Positions 17,315-25,928 of a stretch of DNA of 64,000 nucleotides are shown here, piece by piece (within the stretch, counting starts at the first letter, position 1; every line of letters starts with the position of its first letter). The notes below the pieces were generated by a model, which did no database searches, had not been told where the DNA came from, and saw only the letters and a program-made list of their open reading frames with translations. The translations under genes were made by a program, and so were the position numbers. Origin of the DNA: Blautia faecicola. GTDB taxonomy: Bacteria > Bacillota > Clostridia > Lachnospirales > Lachnospiraceae. Where the stretch lies: assembly GCF_004123145.1 (NCBI RefSeq), contig NZ_SDKC01000001.1, forward strand, positions 750,001-814,000. The letters run 5' to 3'.

Positions 17315-18499
17315 ATGAAAGATAAGTATCAGAAAACCATATATGCCTGTTTTATCGGCTATGTGGTGCAGGCGGTCGTCAATAACTTTGTACCGCTGTT
17401 ATTTTTAACCTTTGAAAAAACATATGGGATTCCGTTGCGTAAGATCACGATGCTGATCACGCTTAACTTCGGTATCCAGCTGATCGTGGATCTGTTATCC
17501 GCCGGATTTGTCGATAAGATCGGCTACCGGGTATCGATCGTGATCGCACATGCGGCATCCGCGTTGGGACTGCTCGGTCTGGTCGTACTGCCGAATCTTT
17601 TACCGGATGCGTATACAGGAATTTTGCTGTCCGTTATGATCTATGCGATCGGCGGCGGTTTGATCGAAGTGCTGATCAGCCCGATTATGGAGAGTTGCCC
17701 GACAGACAACAAAGAAAAAGCGATGAGCCTGTTACATTCGTTTTATTGCTGGGGACATGTGGCAGTCGTACTGATTTCCACCTGCTTCTTTAAAATTTTC
17801 GGGATTGAAAACTGGAAGATCCTTGCGTGTGTCTGGGCAATTATCCCGATCGTGAACGGACTGATTTTTGTAAAAGCACCGATTGCTCCTCTGGTAGAAG
17901 AAGGAGAAAACGGAATGACAATCCTTGATCTGTGCAAGGAAAAAATGTTCTGGATCCTGATGCTGATGATGATCTGCGCCGGAGCCAGTGAACAGGCGGT
18001 CAGCCAGTGGGCATCCACCTTTGCGGAAAAGGGTCTGGGTGTCAGCAAGGCGATCGGGGATCTGGCAGGTCCTATGGCGTTCGCCATCCTGATGGGAAGC
18101 GCCAGAGCATTTTATGGAAAATTCGGTGATAAGATCGATCTGGATAAATTCATGGTAGGCAGCGGGTTACTCTGTATCGGCTCCTACCTGCTGATTTCCC
18201 TGTCCCCGCTTCCGCAGCTGTCCCTGTTGGGATGTGCGATCTGCGGTCTGTCCGTAGGAATCATGTGGCCGGGAAGCTTCAGCAAGGCATCTGCCGTCAT
18301 GCGAAACGGCGGAACCGCTATGTTTGCATTGTTAGCCCTCGGCGGTGACCTCGGCTGCTCCGGCGGTCCGACACTGGTTGGCTATGTATCCAGCATGTTC
18401 TCCGAAGATCTGAAAAAAGGAATCTTCGCAGCGATTGTATTTCCGGTGTTACTGATCGTGGGAACGGCGCTGTCCGGGAAGAAACGGGCGGTGAAATAA
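17315..18499 (+). CDS. MFS transporter
   Basis: A major facilitator superfamily carrier of 394 residues with twelve predicted membrane helices in two halves. The ATG at 17315 follows GGGAGG; the in-frame ATG at 17303 lies upstream of that site. Visible features include the loop DLLSAGFVDKIGYRVSI between helices 2 and 3, which resembles the MFS A-motif, and SIMWPGSF-like spacing in the second half. The substrate is unknown; overall it resembles sugar or glycoside carriers of the FHS-like group seen in Clostridia, but this is weak. The DNA glycosylase gene follows 31 bases later. Confidence 0.85.
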   Translation: MKDKYQKTIYACFIGYVVQAVVNNFVPLLFLTFEKTYGIPLRKITMLITLNFGIQLIVDLLSAGFVDKIGYRVSIVIAHAASALGLLGLVVLPNLLPDAYTGILLSVMIYAIGGGLIEVLISPIMESCPTDNKEKAMSLLHSFYCWGHVAVVLISTCFFKIFGIENWKILACVWAIIPIVNGLIFVKAPIAPLVEEGENGMTILDLCKEKMFWILMLMMICAGASEQAVSQWASTFAEKGLGVSKAIGDLAGPMAFAILMGSARAFYGKFGDKIDLDKFMVGSGLLCIGSYLLISLSPLPQLSLLGCAICGLSVGIMWPGSFSKASAVMRNGGTAMFALLALGGDLGCSGGPTLVGYVSSMFSEDLKKGIFAAIVFPVLLIVGTALSGKKRAVK

Positions 18500-18530
18500 A
18501 AAATTTGATGAGAAAATAAGGAAGAGATAC

Positions 18531-19028
18531 ATGAAAGAATATCAAAACATCAGCCACGGCTTCGGGCCGGTGTATAACAGCGAGTCACGGATACTGATCC
18601 TGGGAAGTTTTCCTTCTGTGAAATCGAGGGAGCAGGCATTTTTTTACGGACATCCGCGGAATCGGTTCTGGAAGGTGCTGGCGGCAGTGCTGAAAGAGGA
18701 GGAGCCACAGACGGTGGAAGAGAAAAAGGCGATGCTTTTCCGGCGCGGTGTTGCCGTGTATGATGTGATCGAACAGTGCAGTATCATAGGGTCGAGTGAC
18801 AGCAGTATCAAAGATGTGGTTCCGGCGGATCTGGGGAAAATCGTGGGAGAATCGCAGATTCAGAAGGTGTACACAAACGGAAAAACAGCCGGAAAGCTTT
18901 ATAAAAAATATCAGGACAAAGAGATGAACCTTCCGATGGAAGAACTGCCGTCCACAAGCCCTGCCAATGCGGCGTACTCTCTGGAGAAACTGACGGAGAT
19001 CTGGAGCCGTGCGATCACGGAAGTCTGA
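18531..19028 (+). CDS. uracil-DNA glycosylase superfamily protein (hypoxanthine-DNA glycosylase, family 6-like)
   Basis: A small base-excision repair enzyme of 165 residues. The UDG-fold motif I appears as ILILGSFPSVKSREQ, followed by FFYGHPRNRFWKVL. The C-terminal motif LPSTSPANA is typical of the hypoxanthine-DNA glycosylase branch, which removes deaminated adenine. The N-terminal HGFGPVYN is also characteristic. AAGGAAGAG precedes the ATG. It probably shares a transcript with the MFS gene but there is no obvious functional link. Confidence 0.85.
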   Translation: MKEYQNISHGFGPVYNSESRILILGSFPSVKSREQAFFYGHPRNRFWKVLAAVLKEEEPQTVEEKKAMLFRRGVAVYDVIEQCSIIGSSDSSIKDVVPADLGKIVGESQIQKVYTNGKTAGKLYKKYQDKEMNLPMEELPSTSPANAAYSLEKLTEIWSRAITEV

Positions 19029-19157
19029 GAAAATGAATTAAAACATGTTCCGCCAATCATGCATGAGGGATTCAGGAAAATAGAAAAATTCGCATAAAAG
19101 TCTTTTCAAAAAGGCATACTATATCTGAATGCAACACAAAAAAGGAGGCAGTCAGAA

Positions 19158-19595
19158 ATGATGGAACAGGAAGAGACGATCCGGCTGTTACAGGAGTGTG
19201 ATGCCGGTGTACAGATGGGAATTACCTCGATTCAGGAGGTGCTTCCGTATGTGAAAGAAGGGAAATTCCGACAGTTGTTACTTGCATGCAGGGATAAACA
19301 CGAAAAACTGCAGGAGGAAATCCAGCGGGAACTGGAAGCCAGCCGGGAAGAGGGGAAAGAGCCGAACCTGATGGCAAAGGGCATGTCCTGGATGAAGACC
19401 AAGGGAAAACTGGCGATGGATGAGTCCGACGCAACGATCGCGGATCTGATGACGGATGGGTGCAATATGGGAATCAAATCGTTGCACCGCTATCTGAACC
19501 AGTATGCAAAAGCAGAAGAAAAAGTAAAAGATATTGCAAAAAGGCTGATTAATATAGAAGAAAAACTTACGGTGGATATCCGGTCGTATCTGTAA
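19158..19595 (+). CDS. conserved helical protein of unknown function
   Basis: A 145-residue soluble protein, almost entirely alpha-helical and rich in Glu and Lys, with no signal peptide. AAAGGAGG precedes the double ATG, so it is surely translated. The pattern of long amphipathic helices (QECDAGVQMGITSIQEVLPY and later MGIKSLHRYLNQYAKAEE) resembles ferritin-like four-helix bundles of the DUF2383 type found in Clostridia, but no metal-ligand set could be confirmed. It is a single-gene unit ended by its own terminator. Confidence 0.7.
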   Translation: MMEQEETIRLLQECDAGVQMGITSIQEVLPYVKEGKFRQLLLACRDKHEKLQEEIQRELEASREEGKEPNLMAKGMSWMKTKGKLAMDESDATIADLMTDGCNMGIKSLHRYLNQYAKAEEKVKDIAKRLINIEEKLTVDIRSYL

Positions 19596-19650
19596 AAAAA
19601 GACGATGTTTCATAACTTCTGAAAAGAGTATGAGACATCGTCTTTTTACT
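19595..19650 (+). terminator. terminator after helical protein gene
   Basis: Arms AAAAAGACGATGT and ACATCGTCTTTTT with an imperfect loop, followed by TTAC. It overlaps the stop codon region. Confidence 0.8.
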
Positions 19651-20006
19651 TAAGGGAAATGACATAGCTGTAAATTTAAAATATTCCGTACGGCGTATAC
19701 TATAGTGTTAAAAAAATAACGAAAATGTCGGAATTGACATAAAGGTACGCACAAGTATGTCAATAGAGAAAATAGTTGGAAAATTGCTGAAATTTACACA
19801 AAAAAAACAAGGCATTTTTGACGGGATGATAAAAATCACGTCGGAAAACAATCAAACGTTGTAATCAGACCGTCAACATGGCATAATAAGAAAGGAAATG
19901 TTAAGAAAAAGAAAATAATAGGTAAAGCAAAAGTAAAAAGTAACCAAATGTAGAATGTGTCCGTCCCGGAAACAGACCGGGATGTCAGACAACAGAGGAG
20001 AAAAAT
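19651..20006. other. upstream region of Na/Pi symporter gene
   Basis: About 355 bases without a gene. An inverted repeat at 19733-19764 (ATTGACATA and TATGTCAAT, 14 bases apart) could be a regulator site. A promoter candidate TTGTAA-17-CATAAT lies at 19859-19887. No Pho box was recognised with confidence. Confidence 0.45.
19733..19764. promoter_or_regulatory. inverted repeat upstream of Na/Pi symporter gene
   Basis: Nine-base perfect arms ATTGACATA and TATGTCAAT separated by 14 bases. The left arm also contains TTGACA. It may be an operator; the regulator is unknown. Confidence 0.45.
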
Positions 20007-21821
20007 ATGGCAATATTTTCAATGATTTTGTCTTTGCTATGCGGAGTAGCATTATTTTTGTTTGGAATGTCTTTGATGGGCGATGGTCTGAAGATGGTAG
20101 CCGGTAACAAACTGGAAGCCTTCTTATATCGAATGACAAATACTCCGTTGAAAGGAGTAGCTCTTGGTACGGGTGTTACCAGTGTGATTCAGTCGTCATC
20201 CGCCACGACCGTCATGGTCATCGGTTTTGTAAACTCCGGTATGATGAAGCTGAAACAGGCGATCGGTATCATCATGGGTGCCAATATCGGAACCAGTATT
20301 ACCGGCTGGATCCTGTGTCTTTCCTACATCGGAGGAAGTGGCGGAGGAATCGCAAGTATCTTTTCCACTGCGACCATTTCTGCCGTTGTAGCTGTAGTTG
20401 GTATCGTTTTCCGTATGTTCTGCAAACGTTCCGTACATAAGAATATCGGAAATATCATGCTTGGTTTTGCCATCCTGATGACAGGTATGCAGATGATGAG
20501 TGGAGCGGTTTCCCCGCTGCGTGAAAATCCTACCTTTATCAAGATGTTAACGATGTTTTCCAACCCGCTGGCAGGTATCCTGGTAGGTATCCTGTTCACA
20601 GCAGTTTTGCAGAGTGCGTCTGCCACCGTTGGTGTGCTGCAGGCACTTTCCGTTACCGGTCTCTTAACATTTGCAAGTGCCTTCCCTATCGTACTGGGAA
20701 TCGGTGTTGGTGCAGCCTGTCCGGTTCTGATTTCTGCAATCGGCGCTAATAAAAACGGAAAAAGAACCGCACTGGTTTATCTGTTGAATGACCTGTTCGG
20801 TCTGCTCATGTGGTCGATCATCTTCTACACGGTCAACGCGTTTGTGCACTTTACCTTTATGGATATGGTGATGACGCCGGTATCTATCGCACTGTTAAAT
20901 ACCGTCTTCCGTGTGGCAACCGTAGTGGTACTGTTCCCGTTCATTCCGAAGATCGAGAAATTGGTATGTATCCTGGTCAAAGACAGTGCGGAAGAACTGG
21001 AAGACGAAGCAGATTTTGACCTGTTAGAGGAACGTCTGCTGAACTATCCGGCACTGGCAATCGCACAGTGTCACCGTGCGATGAACGGTATGGCGAAGAA
21101 ACTTCGCAAGAATGTAAACAGAGCCATGAATCTGCTGAACGAGTATCAGCAGGACAAGTTCGATAAAGTACAGAGAAAAGAAGACCTGATCGACAAATAT
21201 GAGAGCCGTCTGGGCGAGTATCTGATCCAGCTGACCAAACGTGAGATGAACACGGCACAGACCCGTCAGGTATCCCTGTATCTGCATACGATCGGTGACT
21301 TTGAGCGTATCGGTGACCACGCATCTTATATCGCACATATGTCGAACGAGATGCATGACAATCACACGGACTTTTCACCGGCAGCCTGGAATGAGTTGAA
21401 TATCGTGATGGAAGCGGTACGTGAAGAGATCAACATTACCTGTAATGCTTTTCTGAATGATGATAAGGAGGCAGCGCAGCGTGTAGCCCCTCTCGGTGTT
21501 GTTATTACCCATCTGTGTGATGAACTGAAGATGCACCATGTGGAACGACTGAGCAATGGCAATTGCGGGCTGGAAGAGGGAACTGTATTTAACGATATCC
21601 TGAATAGCTTCGGACGAATTGCATCCCATTGTGCAAGTGCCATGGTAGCCCTGATGAAGAGTGGCGAACAAGACCCGGATATGCATATCCGCGACAGTAA
21701 GATCTATCCGACGGACAGTTTCGAATATTACACATACTTCAGCGAGTACAAAAAGAAATATGATATCACTGAAAAAGGTGAAGAGCACGTGCTGAGCATG
21801 GAGCCGGAAGAAATAGAATAA
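20007..21821 (+). CDS. Na/Pi-cotransporter family protein with C-terminal PhoU-like domain
   Basis: A predicted sodium-phosphate symporter of 604 residues. The membrane part has the family's inverted repeat, with the signature GVTSVIQSSSATTV near residue 60 and its echo FTAVLQSASATVGVL near 200. From about residue 340 a cytoplasmic helical PhoU-like domain follows (LYLHTIGDFERIGDHA is the PhoU signature). Such fusions import phosphate and probably sense the Pho system. AGAGGAG precedes the ATG. It stands alone and ends at a strong terminator. Confidence 0.92.
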   Translation: MAIFSMILSLLCGVALFLFGMSLMGDGLKMVAGNKLEAFLYRMTNTPLKGVALGTGVTSVIQSSSATTVMVIGFVNSGMMKLKQAIGIIMGANIGTSITGWILCLSYIGGSGGGIASIFSTATISAVVAVVGIVFRMFCKRSVHKNIGNIMLGFAILMTGMQMMSGAVSPLRENPTFIKMLTMFSNPLAGILVGILFTAVLQSASATVGVLQALSVTGLLTFASAFPIVLGIGVGAACPVLISAIGANKNGKRTALVYLLNDLFGLLMWSIIFYTVNAFVHFTFMDMVMTPVSIALLNTVFRVATVVVLFPFIPKIEKLVCILVKDSAEELEDEADFDLLEERLLNYPALAIAQCHRAMNGMAKKLRKNVNRAMNLLNEYQQDKFDKVQRKEDLIDKYESRLGEYLIQLTKREMNTAQTRQVSLYLHTIGDFERIGDHASYIAHMSNEMHDNHTDFSPAAWNELNIVMEAVREEINITCNAFLNDDKEAAQRVAPLGVVITHLCDELKMHHVERLSNGNCGLEEGTVFNDILNSFGRIASHCASAMVALMKSGEQDPDMHIRDSKIYPTDSFEYYTYFSEYKKKYDITEKGEEHVLSMEPEEIE

Positions 21822-21836
21822 AAAATATAAATTCAG

Positions 21837-21870
21837 AAAGCTTCCCGGGATTTTCCCGGGAAGCTTTTTT
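21837..21870 (+). terminator. terminator after Na/Pi symporter gene
   Basis: AAAGCTTCCCGGGA and TTCCCGGGAAGCTTTTTT form a GC-rich stem followed by a T-run. This is a textbook terminator. Confidence 0.9.
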
Positions 21871-21984
21871 ACTCTACAGGAAATTGCTTTCCTGTAAAGT
21901 AAAAAACGCTCCGCGAGGATGCGCAGTGTGTTTCTCATAGTTTACATGAAATTATTTTTATGGAATCCTTTGTTGTTGTTCACT

Positions 21985-22045
21985 GGTGATATTCTGCAAG
22001 GCGTGTTGCTGAGAACGGAGTGAACAGTAACCAGTAACAATCTTT
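21985..22045. repeat. family B dispersed repeat, copy 3
   Basis: GATATTCTGCAAGGC, then GTTGCTG and CAGTAAC arms around AGAACGGAGTGAA. The stem keeps pairing through a G-U pair where copy 2 has A-U. Confidence 0.6.
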
Positions 22046-22139
22046 TTGCACAGATGAATAATATAGTAGTGCGGAAAGAAGGGTTCTGTTATAATAAAAA
22101 CAGAAGAAACCGGTGATGGCATTATGGCTTGTATGTCTC

Positions 22140-22205
22140 GGAATTTTGACATATTCATGTCAAAACACCTCGCGGGACAGTGGCTACTGAATAGTTACTA
22201 TAAAT
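22140..22205. repeat. family B repeat, second block
   Basis: CATGTCAAAACACCTCGCGGGACAG corresponds to CATGCCGGAACACCTCACGGGATC of copy 1, followed in both by a similar GGCTACTGAATAGTTA/CTATCTGCTGAAGGATTA segment. Its own inner palindrome is TTTTGACAT-ATTC-ATGTCAAAA. Confidence 0.5.
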
Positions 22206-22245
22206 CAATACTTACAAAAGAAAGCAGACAGGAAGGGGGAAATGT

Positions 22246-22695
22246 ATGGGTCTGGCAATTGGATTACTTTTGGGAGCAATACTTCTGTTTTGGCTGGGAA
22301 CCCGGCATCGGAAAAAGGTTTATGCCGAGTATGAGGATGACAGCCAAAAGTACACAGCCACCACAACTATGACACTGATCAAACAGACGAAATCAGAAAC
22401 CCAGCGCTGGGAAGACACTGGCGATGGAAACCGGGAGCTGATCACGGATATCTGTTATCTGCCGACCTATGAGTACACGGTAAACGGCGAGGTCTATTAC
22501 TATACGAGCAATCATGGATCTGACACCGAGCAAAAGCCCGGTATGCAGCGTACCGGTTATTATGATCCGTCTGATCCGAAGAACATCACAGAATATCAGC
22601 CACAAAAACCGGTACTTGGGGGTGTCCTCTTTTTTATCCCGGGAGTGGTATTGCTGATTTTCGGAGTTGTTGTGCTTCGGAATTCGTTATGGTGA
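22246..22695 (+). CDS. DUF3592-like membrane protein
   Basis: A 149-residue protein with a membrane helix at each end (about 2-18 and 121-142) and a central domain. The middle reads like DUF3592, with CYLPTYEYTVNGEVYYY and the segment RTGYYDPSDPKNI, which resembles the usual YNPxNP motif. Function is unknown for the whole family. GAAGGGGG precedes the ATG. It is followed by a terminator shared with the convergent FadR-type gene. Confidence 0.75.
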   Translation: MGLAIGLLLGAILLFWLGTRHRKKVYAEYEDDSQKYTATTTMTLIKQTKSETQRWEDTGDGNRELITDICYLPTYEYTVNGEVYYYTSNHGSDTEQKPGMQRTGYYDPSDPKNITEYQPQKPVLGGVLFFIPGVVLLIFGVVVLRNSLW

Positions 22696-22739
22696 TGATA
22701 TTTACACCTTTCCGTATTTTGTGCTTGCTTATTTAAACG

Positions 22740-22774
22740 AAAAAAGCCCGGAGCCAAGTGCCCGGGCTTTTTGT
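22740..22774. terminator. bidirectional terminator
   Basis: AAAAAAGCCCGG and CCGGGCTTTTT arms around AGCCAAGTGC, with T-runs in both directions. It separates two convergent genes. Confidence 0.85.
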
Positions 22775-22779
22775 ATAAT

Positions 22780-23475
22780 TCATTGCTTCTGCGAGAGGCT
22801 GCAGATCCATTTGCGGTTATAAACAAGATGGAGATACATGGCATCCTGTGCGCGGAGCGGATCGCGGCAGGCAATCGCATCGGCAATTTCACGGTGGCTT
22901 TCTATGGTTTCCATGCGAAGAATTCCCCCGGTTGTCTCCACAAACAGAGGAATGGAACTGTTGATCACAGGTATCAGCCTTGGTACAACAACGTTTTTGC
23001 TGCTTAAAGCGATAGCTGTGTGAAAATCAATATCTTTTTGTGTGTGATCTTCATGATTTTTTAAGAGCGTTTCTACTTCATCGCAGAGTGCAGTGATTTT
23101 TTTGATGTCTTTTTCATCTGCGCGTGTGGCAGCCATGGCAGCAATCGAAGGTTCGAGCAGAAAACGAACCTCCAGAAGATCCTGAACCAGCTTCTGTTTA
23201 TTGTCAATGAAAATAAATCCAAGAGGATCTTCTACCATACCAGGAGACGCGGCGATATAGGTTCCGGATCCCTGGCGGACAGTGACAATGTTTCGGGAGG
23301 CCAGAAGCTTCATGGCTTCCCGGAGAGAACTTCTTCCCACATCCAGGCGCTGCGAGAGAATGGTTTCATTGGGGAGTTTGTCTCCCGGCTTCAAATTTTC
23401 CTCTAAAATAAGCGCGATGATGTCATCTGATATTTTTTGCGGAAGACCTTTTTCTTCCTGTGATAAAGTCATCAT
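22780..23475 (-). CDS. FadR/GntR family transcriptional regulator (FCD domain)
   Basis: A DNA-binding regulator of 231 residues. The GntR winged helix is at about 14-80 (LKPGDKLPNETILSQRLDVG and RSSLREAMKLLASRNIVTVR). An all-helical FCD effector domain follows with the metal-ligand pattern D..H (DFHTAIA) and later histidines (ESHREIADAI). FadR-type regulators with FCD domains usually sense sugar acids or carboxylates. It is divergent from the IlvD/Edd dehydratase gene, which is the likely target. The ligand is unknown. Confidence 0.92.
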   Translation of the reverse strand: MMTLSQEEKGLPQKISDDIIALILEENLKPGDKLPNETILSQRLDVGRSSLREAMKLLASRNIVTVRQGSGTYIAASPGMVEDPLGFIFIDNKQKLVQDLLEVRFLLEPSIAAMAATRADEKDIKKITALCDEVETLLKNHEDHTQKDIDFHTAIALSSKNVVVPRLIPVINSSIPLFVETTGGILRMETIESHREIADAIACRDPLRAQDAMYLHLVYNRKWICSLSQKQ

Positions 23476-23516
23476 ATGATTTGCTCCGTTTCTTAGCTGT
23501 TCCGTTATTACTTCTT

Positions 23517-23545
23517 ATCATAATATCTTTATAGATCGAAGTCAA
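23517..23545 (-). promoter_or_regulatory. promoter of FadR-type regulator gene
   Basis: On the reverse strand, TTGACT (23545-23540) and TATGAT (23522-23517) have a 17-base spacer, about 40 bases before the start codon. Confidence 0.6.
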
Positions 23546-23745
23546 AGTATCAAAACATACAAAAACAAAACTGTTTTTTTAGATAAAATTCCAATATTGA
23601 TTTTTAAATAAGATAATTATACGATAAATACATCGGATGAATTCGAGGCTGAACAACAAAAGATATTCGTGTAACACAAGAAAATAGCAGGAAATGCTGG
23701 TGTGTGATGTAAAAAACATCAGATGAATTAGAAGAAGACAGAAGA

Positions 23746-23871
23746 ATGGAAGGAACAACGTTTGCGGCGGATCCAATGCGGCTGATGATTGCAACTGCCG
23801 GAAAATCAGCCGCAAAAGAAAGTGTAGAAAGATTCCGAAAGTACATAAAAGGTACAGGGAGGAAAAGATAA
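23746..23871 (+). pseudogene. small frame coupled to dehydratase start, probable C-terminal relic
   Basis: A 41-codon frame starting MEGTTFAADPMRLMIATAGK ends in TAA, which overlaps the dehydratase ATG (TAATG). The frame stays open upstream to about 23715 without a start or ribosome binding site. It reads like the C-terminal end of a lost enzyme gene that used to be translationally coupled to the dehydratase. The family was not recognised. Confidence 0.4.
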
Positions 23872-25616
23872 TGCAGTTAAAAAGTCAGAAAATGAGAAAA
23901 CTTGCGCCGGAGCTGGATCCGCTGCGCATCGGAACCGGATGGACGAAAGAAGATCTTGGAAAGGTTCAGGTCATAGTGGAAAGCACGTATGGTGACAGTC
24001 ATCCGGGCAGCGGTCACCTGAATATCCTGGAGGAAGAGGTACGGAAAGGAATTGCAGAGGAAGGCGGATTTGGTGCACGCTATCACTGCACCGATATCTG
24101 TGACGGCGAAAGCCAGGGAACAGACGGAATCAATTACAGCCTGGCCAGCCGTGAAATGATTGCAAATATGATCGAGATTCATGCAAATGCGACTCCGTTT
24201 GATGCCGGTGTCTATCTTTCCAGCTGCGACAAAGGAGTGCCGGGAAATCTGATCGGACTTGCCAGAGTCGATATTCCGTCCGTGTTTGTTCCGGGTGGAA
24301 CCATGAATGCGGGTCCGGAAATGCTGACACTGGAGCAGCTCGGAATGTACAGTGCAAAGTTTGAGCGCGGCGAGATTGATGAAGAAAAACTTGACTGGGC
24401 GAAATGCAATGCCTGCCCGAGCTGCGGTGCATGTTCTTTTATCGGAACAGCTTCTACAATGCAGATCATGGCAGAGGCGCTTGGTCTTGCACTTCCGGGA
24501 ACAGCACTGATGCCGGCAACCAGCCCGGATCTCCTTGCATTTGCAAGAGAGGCTGGAAGACAGGCGGTAAGACTGGCAAAGATGGAACATATGCGTCCTT
24601 CAGATATTGTGACGATGGAAAGCTTTGAAAATGCAATTCTCGTACATGCGGCAATTTCAGGAAGCACCAACTGCCTGCTTCATCTTCCGGCAATTGCACA
24701 TGAATTTGGTATTGAGATTACCGGAGATACCTTTGACAGACTGCACAGAAATGCCAGATATCTTCTGGATGTACGTCCTGCAGGACGCTGGCCGGCAGAG
24801 TGCTTCTATTATGCAGGCGGTGTACCGGCTATCATGGAAGAAATCAAGGAACACCTCCATCTGGATGTAATGACTGTTACAGGAAAGACATTAGGAGAAA
24901 ATCTGGAAGAGCTGAAGCGGAACGGATTCTATGAGAAATGTGAAAAATGGCTTCAGGAATTCAACAGACGGTATCAGGTAAACCTCACAAAAGAAGATAT
25001 TATCCGTCCGTATGAGAAGGCGATCGGAACCGATGGAAGTATTGCCGTTCTCCGTGGAAATCTTGCACCGGAAGGAGCCGTGATCAAGCATACGGCATGT
25101 CCGAAAGAGATGTTTAAAGCTGTGCTCCGTGCCAGACCGTTCGACAGCGAAGAAGAATGCCTGGATGCTGTCCTGAAGCATAAGGTTCAGAAGGGAGACG
25201 CCGTTTTCATCCGCTACGAGGGACCAAAAGGAAGCGGAATGCCGGAGATGTTCTATACATCAGAGGCAATCAGCAGTGATAAAGAGCTTGGAAAGAGTAT
25301 TGCGCTGATTACAGACGGCCGTTTTTCCGGCGCATCCACAGGTCCGGTTATCGGTCATTGCAGTCCTGAGGCGGTTGACGGCGGTCCGATCGCACTTGTA
25401 GAAGAAGGTGATCTGATTGAAATTGATGTTATGGAAAGAAAACTGAATATCATCGGAGTTGCAGGAGAGCGTAAGTCGATGGAGGAAATTGACCAGATTC
25501 TTGCCGAAAGACGGAAAAACTGGAAACCGGTAGAAGCAAAATATAAAAAAGGTGTGTTGAGACTTTTCAGCCAGTATGCAGCAAGTCCGATGAAGGGAGC
25601 TTACCTGGAGTATTGA
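23871..25616 (+). CDS. IlvD/Edd family dehydratase (probable sugar-acid dehydratase)
   Basis: A 581-residue Fe-S dehydratase that removes water from a 2,3-dihydroxy acid. The cluster and metal ligands are seen in SSCDKGVPG and in CNACPSCGACSF. The segments DGINYSLASREMIA and LITDGRFSGASTGPVIGHCS are family hallmarks. No ilvB/ilvC genes are near, so a role in branched-chain amino acid synthesis is unlikely. The divergent FadR-type regulator and a KDG-kinase-like relic downstream point to a sugar acid such as an aldonate, giving a 2-keto-3-deoxy product. GGGAGG precedes the ATG. The regulator, the dehydratase and the relics look like the rest of a once larger catabolic operon. Confidence 0.88.
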   Translation: MQLKSQKMRKLAPELDPLRIGTGWTKEDLGKVQVIVESTYGDSHPGSGHLNILEEEVRKGIAEEGGFGARYHCTDICDGESQGTDGINYSLASREMIANMIEIHANATPFDAGVYLSSCDKGVPGNLIGLARVDIPSVFVPGGTMNAGPEMLTLEQLGMYSAKFERGEIDEEKLDWAKCNACPSCGACSFIGTASTMQIMAEALGLALPGTALMPATSPDLLAFAREAGRQAVRLAKMEHMRPSDIVTMESFENAILVHAAISGSTNCLLHLPAIAHEFGIEITGDTFDRLHRNARYLLDVRPAGRWPAECFYYAGGVPAIMEEIKEHLHLDVMTVTGKTLGENLEELKRNGFYEKCEKWLQEFNRRYQVNLTKEDIIRPYEKAIGTDGSIAVLRGNLAPEGAVIKHTACPKEMFKAVLRARPFDSEEECLDAVLKHKVQKGDAVFIRYEGPKGSGMPEMFYTSEAISSDKELGKSIALITDGRFSGASTGPVIGHCSPEAVDGGPIALVEEGDLIEIDVMERKLNIIGVAGERKSMEEIDQILAERRKNWKPVEAKYKKGVLRLFSQYAASPMKGAYLEY

Positions 25617-25646
25617 TAACGAAACAGAGATGTCTGTACACTGTGT

Positions 25647-25730
25647 CTTCCGTATATCGATGTCCTGTTTGGAATCGAACCCTATCATCTCCGGGAAAAC
25701 GAAAAGAATCACGAAGAGGGCGATGTAAAT
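25647..25730 (+). pseudogene. PfkB/2-keto-3-deoxygluconate kinase relic
   Basis: The frame LPYIDVLFGIEPYHLREN followed by EKNHEEGDV resembles the middle of PfkB-type KDG kinases of Clostridia (YIDVLFGIEPYHL-type segment). There is no start codon, and neither the N-terminal substrate motif nor the C-terminal ATP motif is present. It lies 30 bases after the dehydratase, where the next pathway gene would be expected. Confidence 0.55.
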
Positions 25731-25758
25731 AAAAGTAGTGTCTTTAAGTTGAATGGAG

Positions 25759-25796
25759 ATGCCCCTCAGGGTTTGAAGCCCTGAGGGATATTTTTA
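25759..25796 (+). terminator. terminator after dehydratase region
   Basis: CCCTCAGGG and CCCTGAGGG arms with a short loop, followed by ATATTTTTAG. Confidence 0.8.
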
Positions 25797-25928
25797 GTTT
25801 GTAAAAGTATAATAAGCGCAAAGAATGGATTATATACCGCAAACGGTATGTTTATAGAACAAATTGAACAAGGTCTATGATAGCATAGAAATTATGCATA
25901 TCACAGTTATAGAGTACCCCATCAGTCA

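Larger units (their letters stand above)
21871..22245. other. intergenic region with two family B blocks
   Basis: About 375 bases. It holds a small hairpin (ACAGGAAA/TTTCCTGT at 21877-21896), family B copy 3 and the second family B block. An 82-codon forward frame at 22124-22372 overlaps the next gene out of frame and is not believed. Confidence 0.5.

Noticed and set aside
22124-22372. 82-codon forward frame before the DUF3592-like gene
   Set aside because: It runs out of frame through the start of the real gene and through a family B repeat.
23871-25616. Dihydroxy-acid dehydratase IlvD of valine/isoleucine synthesis
   Set aside because: No other ilv genes are near; the FadR-type regulator and kinase relic fit sugar-acid breakdown better, though the family alone cannot decide.
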